A stretch of 64,000 nt of DNA from JBBQTQ01 sp038213135 (GTDB lineage Bacteria; Actinomycetota; Thermoleophilia; Gaiellales; Gaiellaceae). Location: positions 1-64,000 of the forward strand of contig JBBQTQ010000003.1 in NCBI GenBank assembly GCA_038213135.1. Direction: 5' to 3'. The position numbers and the translations under genes are program-made. Of this stretch, positions 41,223-48,179 are shown piece by piece. Below the pieces are notes generated by a model. The model had not been told where the DNA came from. It searched no databases and saw nothing but the letters and a program-made list of their open reading frames with translations. Every line of letters begins with the position of its first letter. The first letter of the stretch is position 1.

Positions 41223-41984
41223 CTACAGGTACTTGACCCGAATCAGCTGTCCGACCGACAGCACGAACAGCACGAAGCCGAAGCCGAGGAAGCTCAGCTT
41301 GATCGAGAGCTGGTGCGTGATGCTCGAGAGGCCGTAGAAGAAGAGCGTCGATGCGATCAGGACCTCGACGAGCGTGTAGCCGTTGCTGTTGTGCTCGTCG
41401 GTCTGGCCTTCCTTGAAGATCGCCTTGACCTCGGCCTGACCCTCGTTGAAGGTCTTCGTCGTCTCCTTGTCGAGCTTCGCTCCCTGCGCGTACTCGGCGA
41501 TGTTGTAGTACGGGTCGGCGCTCACGAACGGAGACGGGTACTTGTTCGTGTTGTCGCCCGTCGTCCACCAGTTGATCTGCTTGAGCAGGTCGGCCGGCAG
41601 AAGCGTCTTGTAGAGGTAGTTCGCGAGGCTCTTGTCCGTGCCGCGAACCGCCTTTACGTACTCGATGAACAGGGCCTGATTCTGCTGCAGCCGCTGGTTC
41701 CCCTGCACGTAGAAGAAGTTCGAGTTGTTGAGGCTCTGCGTCGCCTTGTAGCTCGTCTGGACGAGATGCTGGACGGCCTCGTTGTACTTCGTGACCGAGT
41801 GGCCCTCGGCGACGTGGCCGGCGTAGGCGGCAAGCGCGCCCGTGAGAGCGGCGAGGCCGAGCAGCATGGCGACGATCAGCTCGATCCGGAAGCCGCCGAT
41901 CTTGTGGCTCGGCGCACCGTGGTCCTCGTGCCCAGCGTGCGCCATGTGCTGAAGGTGCTCGAAGCTCTCGTGCGGCTCGGTCAT
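41223..41984 (-). CDS. Membrane protein of unknown function (DUF4337-like layout)
   Basis: 253 residues. A His-rich start (ESFEHLQHMAHAGHEDHG) leads to TM1 (IELIVAMLLGLAALTGALAAYAG). A ~140-residue helical soluble region follows (KYNEAVQHLVQTSYKATQSL). Two C-terminal hydrophobic segments end the protein (TLVEVLIASTLFFYGLSSI, LGFGFVLFVLSVGQLIRV). The layout recalls DUF4337 proteins, but I cannot confirm the family. A TAGCAT box lies 10 nt before the ATG. Its stop is 4 nt from tRNA-Gly on the other strand. Confidence 0.7.
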   Translation of the reverse strand: MTEPHESFEHLQHMAHAGHEDHGAPSHKIGGFRIELIVAMLLGLAALTGALAAYAGHVAEGHSVTKYNEAVQHLVQTSYKATQSLNNSNFFYVQGNQRLQQNQALFIEYVKAVRGTDKSLANYLYKTLLPADLLKQINWWTTGDNTNKYPSPFVSADPYYNIAEYAQGAKLDKETTKTFNEGQAEVKAIFKEGQTDEHNSNGYTLVEVLIASTLFFYGLSSITHQLSIKLSFLGFGFVLFVLSVGQLIRVKYL

Positions 41985-42023
41985 GCGGCGAGGGATGCTA
42001 CCCCGCCGCCACGGACGGCTGCG

Positions 42024-42386
42024 TCAATCGACGGAACGCTCGTAGCTCTCGACCGCTGCAAGCGCCTCGCCAGCCTTCTCGATGACGCTGACGTGTGCGT
42101 CGCGGCGGACGACGGTCTCGTCGCTATCCCCTTCATGGCCCGGCACGACGAAAAACCGGGCCGGGTGCGAACGGACCTGCCCGTACTCCTCTGGGGAGAG
42201 GGTCACGATCTGCGTGCAGCGGGGGTCGCCGCACTCGCAGATGAACGGGAACTCGGCCAGTGTCGGCGCGATCTCCTGGATGCGCTCGGCCAGCCGCTCG
42301 TTCGCGCGGCGGAAGATCGCCTCGTTCTGCGCGTAACGCTCCCGCCGGGTGCGGGCGGTGTCCGCCACGTCCATCCGGGGGCGCAT
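42024..42386 (-). CDS. Conserved hypothetical protein (120 aa)
   Basis: A cytoplasmic protein with a helical N-terminus (RRERYAQNEAIFRRANERLAER) and a short Cys motif (FICECGDPRCTQ) that could bind metal. TLSPEEYGQVRSHPARFFVVPGHEGD follows. I have the impression of a family common in actinobacteria, but no function is known to me. ATG at 42386; a second ATG four codons in is possible. Same strand as its neighbours. Confidence 0.7.
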   Translation of the reverse strand: MRPRMDVADTARTRRERYAQNEAIFRRANERLAERIQEIAPTLAEFPFICECGDPRCTQIVTLSPEEYGQVRSHPARFFVVPGHEGDSDETVVRRDAHVSVIEKAGEALAAVESYERSVD

Positions 42387-42410
42387 GCCCGTTCTGCCGG
42401 AAGCTAAGCG

Positions 42411-42722
42411 TTACTCGAGGCCGAGCTCGAGCCGGCGGCGGCGCTGCAGCGCGCGAGCGAGTGCGACCGGCGTGAATGGATCCGTCCAGATCGCCCCTTC
42501 GTCGATCGCGGCGAGCACCGCCTTCCCCTCGTCGGCGCTGAGGCGAATCGCGCGGTCCTTGCGGCCCGAGAGCTCGTGCTCGATCTGGACGGCGACGGCA
42601 GCGGGATCGCCAAGGGCGTCACCGGAGTCCTCGGGTAGCCGCCTGAGCGCGGCGACGAGCGCGGCAGCGTCCTCCTCGGTCAAGGTGTAGGCAACGCCTT
42701 CGACCTCGAAGCGAACCGGCAC
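42411..42722 (-). CDS. Hypothetical protein (103 aa)
   Basis: Begins PVRFEVEGVAYTLTEEDAAALV, a small alpha/beta start. Then helical sequence (KDRAIRLSADEGKAVLAAID) and an Arg-rich end (LARALQRRRRLELGLE). GTG start at 42722 with a CATACT box 10 nt upstream. No membrane segment or motif is recognised. Confidence 0.65.
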   Translation of the reverse strand: MPVRFEVEGVAYTLTEEDAAALVAALRRLPEDSGDALGDPAAVAVQIEHELSGRKDRAIRLSADEGKAVLAAIDEGAIWTDPFTPVALARALQRRRRLELGLE

Positions 42723-42742
42723 GGCGCCCCGGAGTATGGGGC

Positions 42743-43210
42743 TTATGCGGGCCAGGCCGCGGCCAGCTTGCGCCGCGTCTCGGCCAGGTGCTCCGGCATC
42801 ACCTTCACGTCAGCGAGCACCGGCATGAAGTTCGTGTCGCCCGACCAGCGCGGGACCACATGCAGGTGGACGTGGTCGGTGACGCCGGCGCCTGCGACGC
42901 GGCCGAGGTTCCAGCCGAGGTTGTAGCCGTCGGGCCGATAGGTCTCCGCCAGGGTCGAGATGCCCGCGGTAGCCAGCCGGTGCAGCTCCAGCACCTCGGC
43001 ATCCTCGAGCTCGTCGAACTCGCCGACGTGGCGCACCGGCGCGACCAGGAGGTGGCCGGAGGCGTAGGGGAACTTGTTCAGCACGACGAAGGCGAGCTCG
43101 TCCCGGTGCACGAGGAGCGAGTCGTCTCCGTCGCAGAAGATGCAGCCCTCCTGCTCGTCCGCCTGCTGGATGTACTCCAGCCGCCAGGGGGCCCAGAGGG
43201 GCTTCGCCAC
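42743..43210 (-). CDS. HIT family protein (Ap4A-hydrolase-like)
   Basis: 155 residues. The histidine-triad motif is TDHVHLHVVPRW, and the zinc-type Cys pair GCIFCDGDD and NKFPYASGHLLVAPVRHVGE are typical. Actinobacterial members cleave diadenosine polyphosphates or act as Ap4A phosphorylases. GTG start at 43210, 6 nt after a CATACT-type -10 box. Confidence 0.92.
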   Translation of the reverse strand: MAKPLWAPWRLEYIQQADEQEGCIFCDGDDSLLVHRDELAFVVLNKFPYASGHLLVAPVRHVGEFDELEDAEVLELHRLATAGISTLAETYRPDGYNLGWNLGRVAGAGVTDHVHLHVVPRWSGDTNFMPVLADVKVMPEHLAETRRKLAAAWPA

Positions 43211-43237
43211 GGCGGGGAGTATGACGGGGCTTCGGAG

Positions 43238-43615
43238 CTAGTGGCCGTGCCCGTTGCCGTGCTGGCCCTGGTCGCCACCGTGCCCATGGTCGCCCGGCGG
43301 CTCCTGGCCGTCGGTCGACTGACCGGTCGAGACCGGTGGGCTCGGGGGCACAGCCTCGCAGGCTCCGAACGTGTCGCCGTGCCTCAAATGCGACGGCACG
43401 GAGTTCTTACTGACGCTGATCGTCACGGCGGGGTGCTTGCGCGACCCCGTGTGGTGGCACATCGCGACCTTGGCCGAATCGTCGGCGCCGGTCGAGATCG
43501 TCGCGGTCGTGCCGGTGTCGCCGGGGTGAGGAGGGTTGTCGCTCGCGAGGCTCGCCGCGGCGAAGCCGCCCGCACCGAGAGCGAGCAGCGTTACGAGAAG
43601 CCTGAGTTTTTGCAT
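43238..43615 (-). CDS. Secreted protein with CHHTGS motif and His/Gly-rich tail
   Basis: 125 residues. Signal peptide (LLVTLLALGAGGFAAASLA). The core VAMCHHTGSRKHPAVTISVS and VPSHLRHGDTFGAC is a recurring motif of exported proteins with two Cys and several His. The end is an unusually His-rich tail (DHGHGGDQGQHGNGHGH) that could bind metal. Function is unknown. Confidence 0.8.
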   Translation of the reverse strand: MQKLRLLVTLLALGAGGFAAASLASDNPPHPGDTGTTATISTGADDSAKVAMCHHTGSRKHPAVTISVSKNSVPSHLRHGDTFGACEAVPPSPPVSTGQSTDGQEPPGDHGHGGDQGQHGNGHGH

Positions 43616-43671
43616 ACGAGGGTCTTCGGCAGCGCCGCCGCGCGGCTACGCCCTCGAACGAGGTAGCCCGC

Positions 43672-43695
43672 GGGGCGGCGGTCGCCCGCCGCCCC
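43672..43695. terminator. Strong GC hairpin between the CHHTGS gene and PrsW-like gene
   Basis: A perfect 10-bp stem, GGGGCGGCGG with CCGCCGCCCC, and a 4-nt loop. It lies 11 nt after the stop of the PrsW-like gene as read on the minus strand. It lacks a T-run, so its role is tentative. Confidence 0.45.
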
Positions 43696-43706
43696 GTGAC
43701 TTGTGC

Positions 43707-45317
43707 CTACTTGAAGTGGATGAGGGTCGGAGAGCTGAACTTGATCGGCGAGCCGTTGAAGCGGACGACGACGTTGGCGACGAGCCCCGACAGGGTCTTG
43801 TGAAGCTTGTACTGGTCGGAGCAATCGCTATCCAGGTACGCGATCCGACAGCGGTACTCGGTTGCGACCGCCGCGCCCGTGCCCTTGTCGTAGAGCTGGT
43901 CCGAGATCGTCGATCCGAGGTAATTCTTGCTGACCTGCAGCCGGATCACCACCGAAAACCTGAGCGCGCCAGCCGGAACGTCCCAGCCGTAGCCCGATCG
44001 GTAGACGTAGCAGGCGTTGCCGCCGCCCTGAAGGTACGTGGCCGTGTTCGGACAGATGTAGACGGTGATGACGAACTTGCGGGCGTCGGAGGCCTGGAGG
44101 CTCCGTCCGGCCACCGACGGCTGGCTCGGATGAGTCGCCGGTCGCAGCGCCAGCACCCAGATCAGGATCCCGGCGGTGACCACGAGTGCGAACGCCACGA
44201 GGCCACCGAAGCCGGCGACGAACGCCCCGGTGGGCGCGGCCGGCGTCTTGGCCGCGCTCTCCTTGCCGTAGGCGGGGTCGACGCCCGCCAACTGCGAGCG
44301 CGCCTTCTTGATCTCCTGCCTGTACTCGTCCTCGTCGAGGAAGTGACGAGACTCCATGCTCGTGTCCTCGCGGCGGTGGTACTTGCGGAACGCGAGCTCG
44401 ACCTCGAGCGCGTAGAGCCGGCGCCGCAGCCGCCAGACGCGCTCGCCGCGGGCGAAGAGCGCCGACCAGAGCGTGGAGGTCCGGCGGAACGAGTTGGTCA
44501 CGTTCGCGTAGTCGCTCGCGGTGACGACGCCGTTCTCGACTTCGTCCTTCAGGCCTTGCCCGACGATCACCTTCTCGCGTCCGATCGCCCAGTGCGCGAT
44601 CACGGCCAGCGCGACGATGCCGATGTAGTTCGGCGCCTGGTTGGCCAGGCGATCCCAGAAGTCGCTCGTCGGCGCTGTCGCGGATGTCGCGCCCCAGGAC
44701 GGCAGGTAGTCGTGCAGCAGGTGGAGGCCGATCGCCGCCGCCGCGCCGAGCGCTGCCCCTGCTGCCATCCGCGAGGTCGATCCGCGCCGATAGAGCCCGA
44801 TCGCCAGGCCGATCACTGCCCCGTAGAAGACGTGATTCAGCTGCGAGATCGCCGTCGTGTAGAGCGATGGGACGGCGCTGCCGCCGAGCGAGGGCGTCTC
44901 CCAGATGCTGACGAAGTTGGCCGCGGCGCCGAAGCCGACGCCGACGACGCCGCCGTAGATGATGCCGTCGAGGACGTCGTCGATCTCGGAGCGGACGAGG
45001 AGGATGACGAGGAAGACCGCGGCCGCCCGGACGAGCTCCTCGACGATCGGTAGGCCGGGCCCGAGCTGGAACTGTGGGATCACGTCGTGCACCGAGAAGC
45101 TGGTGGAGATGCCGAGGCCCTTCTCGATCCCGTACGCGAGTAGTGGCGCCAGAATCGCTCCGAACAGCAATGCGAGCCCGAGCAGGCGCAGCGGCTCCTT
45201 CTCGTAGCGGTCGAGCAGCCAGATCCCCCAGAGCACGACGAGCCCCGGAATCACGGCCCAGACGATCGCCGTCCAGAAGCTGCCCGGCTGGGAGAGGAAG
45301 AAGAGCACGCTGTTCAT
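43707..45317 (-). CDS. PrsW-family intramembrane protease-like protein with large C-terminal extension
   Basis: 536 residues. Residues 1-~215 hold about eight hydrophobic segments with PrsW-type motifs: EELVRAAAVF (glutamate pair), GFGAAANFVSIWE and QLNHVFYGAVIGLAIG, then LHLLHDYLP. PrsW is a membrane protease that releases sigma factors from anti-sigma proteins in Bacillus; an ECF sigma factor lies ~10 kb away, but linkage is unproven. The C-terminal half has a basic helical segment (~270-360), one more TM (~378-400) and a ~130-residue outer beta-type domain with paired Cys. ATG with an AAAGGGGC site. Confidence 0.8.
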   Translation of the reverse strand: MNSVLFFLSQPGSFWTAIVWAVIPGLVVLWGIWLLDRYEKEPLRLLGLALLFGAILAPLLAYGIEKGLGISTSFSVHDVIPQFQLGPGLPIVEELVRAAAVFLVILLVRSEIDDVLDGIIYGGVVGVGFGAAANFVSIWETPSLGGSAVPSLYTTAISQLNHVFYGAVIGLAIGLYRRGSTSRMAAGAALGAAAAIGLHLLHDYLPSWGATSATAPTSDFWDRLANQAPNYIGIVALAVIAHWAIGREKVIVGQGLKDEVENGVVTASDYANVTNSFRRTSTLWSALFARGERVWRLRRRLYALEVELAFRKYHRREDTSMESRHFLDEDEYRQEIKKARSQLAGVDPAYGKESAAKTPAAPTGAFVAGFGGLVAFALVVTAGILIWVLALRPATHPSQPSVAGRSLQASDARKFVITVYICPNTATYLQGGGNACYVYRSGYGWDVPAGALRFSVVIRLQVSKNYLGSTISDQLYDKGTGAAVATEYRCRIAYLDSDCSDQYKLHKTLSGLVANVVVRFNGSPIKFSSPTLIHFK

Positions 45318-45416
45318 TCCGAAGCCCCTTTCACCGACGAAAGTCTGGAGGCCAGACTCGACGGCAGCGCCTGCCGCTCGGGCGACTATACGACCGCGTT
45401 GCGCGTGTTACAACAG

Positions 45417-46412
45417 CTAGAGCCAGCGCTTGTGACGGAAGAACGCGACCATCCCGACGATCGAGGCGAGCATCGCGCCGACGATCGCCCAGAAGGCCTC
45501 CGAGCTGCCGAAGCCCGGGACGTGCACGTTCATGCCGAAGATCCCCGAGATCAGGGTCAGCGGCAGGAGCACCACGCTGAAGATCGTCAGGATCCGCAGC
45601 ACGTTGTTCTGCCGGTGCGAGATCACCGACTCGTTCGTGTCCTCGAGCGCCTCGACGACCTCCTTGTAGTTGTCGAGCAGGTCCCAGATCCGCTCCGAGG
45701 CGTCGACGATGTCGTCGAAGTAGAGCTCGAGCTCCTCGGGCAGGAACCGGTCGACCTGGCGCTCGAGCTGGCGCAGCGTGGCCCGCTCGGGCTTGATGAT
45801 CTTGCGGTAGGAGATGATCTCCTGCTTCACGTTGGAGATGTCCCGGACGATCTCCTCCGCGCGGCCCTCGAACATCTCGTCCTCGATCGAGTCGAGCTTG
45901 TGGCCGATCTTGTCGAGAATCGGGAAGCAGTAGTCGAAGAGGTCGTCGAGCACGTGGTAGAGCAGGTAGCCCGAGCCCTTGCCGAAGTAGCGGTCGCGCT
46001 CGTCGGCGTCCTCGTAACAGCGCCGGAAGAGGCGCGTGACCGGCAGCAGTTCGACCGCGGGCAGAGTGACGAGGTACTGCGGGCCGATGAAGAAGTCGAG
46101 CTCGGCCGCGTTCAGCCGCTGGACGTTCTTGTCGTAGACAGGGAAATGGAGGACGCCAAACAGGTAGCCCTCGTCGGCGTACTCGTCGATCTTCGGCCGC
46201 TGGCGCTTCGAGAGCACGTCCTCGACGTCGAGCGGATGCCAGCCGAAGCGCTGCGCGAGTTGGGTCGCCTCCTCGGTCGCCGGAGCGTCGAGGTGGATCC
46301 AGGTCAGGCCGGCGTGGTCGAGCTCAGCGAGGCGCGGCTGCTGAGGTGCCGACCCGGCCTCGGGCAGGCGACCTCGGGGCCTCGTCCGCTTGATGCGGGG
46401 CAGGCTGGGCAT
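45417..46412 (-). CDS. corA: CorA-family magnesium transporter
   Basis: 331 residues. A large N-terminal cytoplasmic domain (DVEDVLSKRQRPKIDEYADEGYLFGVLHFP) and long helices lead to two C-terminal membrane segments. The signature loop GMN lies in SGIFGMNVHVPG between TM1 (LRILTIFSVVLLPLTLISGI) and TM2 (FWAIVGAMLASIVGMVAFF). CorA proteins move Mg2+ and sometimes Co2+/Ni2+. ATG at 46412. The hairpin repeat at 46462-46540 lies 49 nt upstream of the start. Confidence 0.95.
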   Translation of the reverse strand: MPSLPRIKRTRPRGRLPEAGSAPQQPRLAELDHAGLTWIHLDAPATEEATQLAQRFGWHPLDVEDVLSKRQRPKIDEYADEGYLFGVLHFPVYDKNVQRLNAAELDFFIGPQYLVTLPAVELLPVTRLFRRCYEDADERDRYFGKGSGYLLYHVLDDLFDYCFPILDKIGHKLDSIEDEMFEGRAEEIVRDISNVKQEIISYRKIIKPERATLRQLERQVDRFLPEELELYFDDIVDASERIWDLLDNYKEVVEALEDTNESVISHRQNNVLRILTIFSVVLLPLTLISGIFGMNVHVPGFGSSEAFWAIVGAMLASIVGMVAFFRHKRWL

Positions 46413-46461
46413 CGGTACTGAGCGGATCGTCCTGGAGCATGGCCTCCAGGCGATTGTAACG

Positions 46462-46540
46462 AGATGGGTGATGCCACGAGATCGCCGGCCTCGGGGAGCT
46501 CGAGCAGCCGAGCGCGCGAGATCGTGGCGTCAACCATCTA
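46462..46540. repeat. Dispersed hairpin repeat, copy 2
   Basis: A 79-bp element with the same ends as 2111-2211 (AGATGGGTGATGCCACGAG ... ATCGTGGCGTCAACCATCTA). Twenty of the first 23 outer bases pair with the other end. On the minus strand it directly follows the stop codon of the glycosyltransferase and precedes corA. Confidence 0.75.
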
Positions 46541-47797
46541 CTATGCCGCTTCGCGAACGAGGCCTGCCCAGGAGCCGAGTGAGCCCGAGGGTGCGTGCTT
46601 CACGGGCACGGACTCGCGTCGCTGCTTGGGCTGGGCGGCACGTTCCGGCCGGCGGCTTCGCCGGAACCCGAAGCGGTAGCGACCCAGGTCGTGCCGCTGC
46701 CACGCGAGCGTCGCATACGTGATCGCCCCGAGCGGCGGCAGCACCATCGCCTGGGCGAGCGCGTAGAACGGGAACACGAGCATCCAGGGGCTCGCGACCT
46801 GCACATTCGAGACGAGCGTGACGACGAGATACGAGATGTAGAGCATCGGCAGCGTCGCGACGAGCGAGCGCCAGTCGACGCTGTTCCACCAGCGGAAGTA
46901 GAACGAGGCCCAGATCACGGCCAGCGAGTAGAGGGTCATCACCGGCAGCTGGACGAGGTTGCGATCGGAGTTCACGACCGTGTGGCGGAAGGCGCCCGCC
47001 CACCAGAGCCGGCGCTGCTTGAAGAGCGCGCGCCAGGTCTCAGGGACGTCGGTCGTGACCGCGAAGTCGGCGTGGCGAATCTTCATCCGCAGCGCATGCG
47101 CGATGCGGCCGGTCTCGATGTCCTCACCGGGCGTCCAGAGCGAGTGCAGCTCGAAGATCCTGCGGATCGACTCCGTCTTGCCGACAAAGCACGCGCCGGA
47201 GGTGAGCCAGGGCCGGAAGTGGCGGCAGAGCATCGCCATCCGGTACTCGAGCGCCTGCAGCTTCGCGGGGATCGTGCGCGGGTTGGCGGCCTCGACCTTC
47301 GCGGAGCAGAGGTCGGCGCCGCTCGCGGCGACGGCCTCGATCGCCATCGGCAGGCGCGAGTCCACGCAGGAATCGGCGTCGAGACGGGCCACGTACGCGG
47401 TCGTGACGAGCGGCAGCGCGACCTTCATCAGCGACGCGGGGTTCGGATCCTCCTGCCGGATGCGGCAGACGCGCCAGCCGTCGCGCTCGAGCTGCCCGGC
47501 GAACCAGGCCATCAGCGGCGTCCGGATGTCGAGCGCGACGAGGACGTTCGCCTGGAACGGCAGCAGGTTCTCGCGGTTCGTGAAGTACTTCGGGTCGCCG
47601 AAGAGTGGCACGATCAGCGTGAAGTCGTGGCTCTCGTTGCCGTCCGGGAGCAGCACCTTGCCCCACCACAGCGAGAGGAGGTTCTGGAAGTCGAAGGCGA
47701 TCACGACGACCGCCACCCCGAGCATCACGTACGACACGAACCCTCTCCCTCCCTCGAAAAGCCTCTCTCTGACCGTAGGCTCGGCGGGACGCGTCAC
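46541..47797 (-). CDS. Membrane glycosyltransferase, family 2
   Basis: About 418 residues. N-terminal TM (FVSYVMLGVAVVVIAFDFQ), then a GT2 catalytic domain: LIVPLFGDPKYF, VARLDADSCVD (DxD-like), GEDIETGRIAHALRM and the QRRLWW motif (QxxRW). Several C-terminal membrane segments follow (LYSLAVIWASFYF, LPMLYISYLVVTLVS, LVFPFYALAQAMVLPPLG). The layout matches processive synthases such as hyaluronan or cellulose-type enzymes; the product is unknown. GTG at 47797 is one of several possible starts, and GTG at 47803 or ATG at 47728 are alternatives. The stop abuts the hairpin repeat. Confidence 0.82.
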   Translation of the reverse strand: MTRPAEPTVRERLFEGGRGFVSYVMLGVAVVVIAFDFQNLLSLWWGKVLLPDGNESHDFTLIVPLFGDPKYFTNRENLLPFQANVLVALDIRTPLMAWFAGQLERDGWRVCRIRQEDPNPASLMKVALPLVTTAYVARLDADSCVDSRLPMAIEAVAASGADLCSAKVEAANPRTIPAKLQALEYRMAMLCRHFRPWLTSGACFVGKTESIRRIFELHSLWTPGEDIETGRIAHALRMKIRHADFAVTTDVPETWRALFKQRRLWWAGAFRHTVVNSDRNLVQLPVMTLYSLAVIWASFYFRWWNSVDWRSLVATLPMLYISYLVVTLVSNVQVASPWMLVFPFYALAQAMVLPPLGAITYATLAWQRHDLGRYRFGFRRSRRPERAAQPKQRRESVPVKHAPSGSLGSWAGLVREAA

Positions 47798-47819
47798 AAT
47801 CACGTGTTCGAGGGATCGA

Positions 47820-48179
47820 GTGGAGCAACTCGAACGCATCCGCCGGCTTTGCCTGGCCCTGCCGGAGACCAATGAGCGGCCGAGCCACGGCTCGCCGACG
47901 TTCTTCATCCGCGACAAGAAGACGTTCCTGACCTTCGTGAACAACCACCACGGCGACCGCATTCTCGGCTTCTGGTGCGCGGCGCCGGATGGTGTTCAAG
48001 CGATGCTCGTCGAGGCGGATCCGGAACGCTTCTTCCGGCCGCCGTACGTCGGCCACCGCGGCTGGCTCGGCGTCCGGCTCGACGACTTCGTAGACTGGCA
48101 CGAGATCGCTGGCATCGTCGAGGACGCCTACTGCGAGGCGGCGCCGCCGAAGCTGGTCGAGGCGCTTCGCGTCGACTAG
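47820..48179 (+). CDS. MmcQ/YjbR family DNA-binding-like protein
   Basis: 119 residues. VEQLERIRRLCLALPETNERPSHG opens the protein, followed by FFIRDKKTFLTFVNNHHGDR and RFFRPPYVGHRGWLGVRLDD, all typical of the MmcQ/YjbR fold. Members are small cytoplasmic proteins with a CyaY-like fold and ill-defined roles. GTG at 47820. Its stop shares CTAG with the convergent adhesin-sortase gene. Confidence 0.88.
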   Translation: MEQLERIRRLCLALPETNERPSHGSPTFFIRDKKTFLTFVNNHHGDRILGFWCAAPDGVQAMLVEADPERFFRPPYVGHRGWLGVRLDDFVDWHEIAGIVEDAYCEAAPPKLVEALRVD

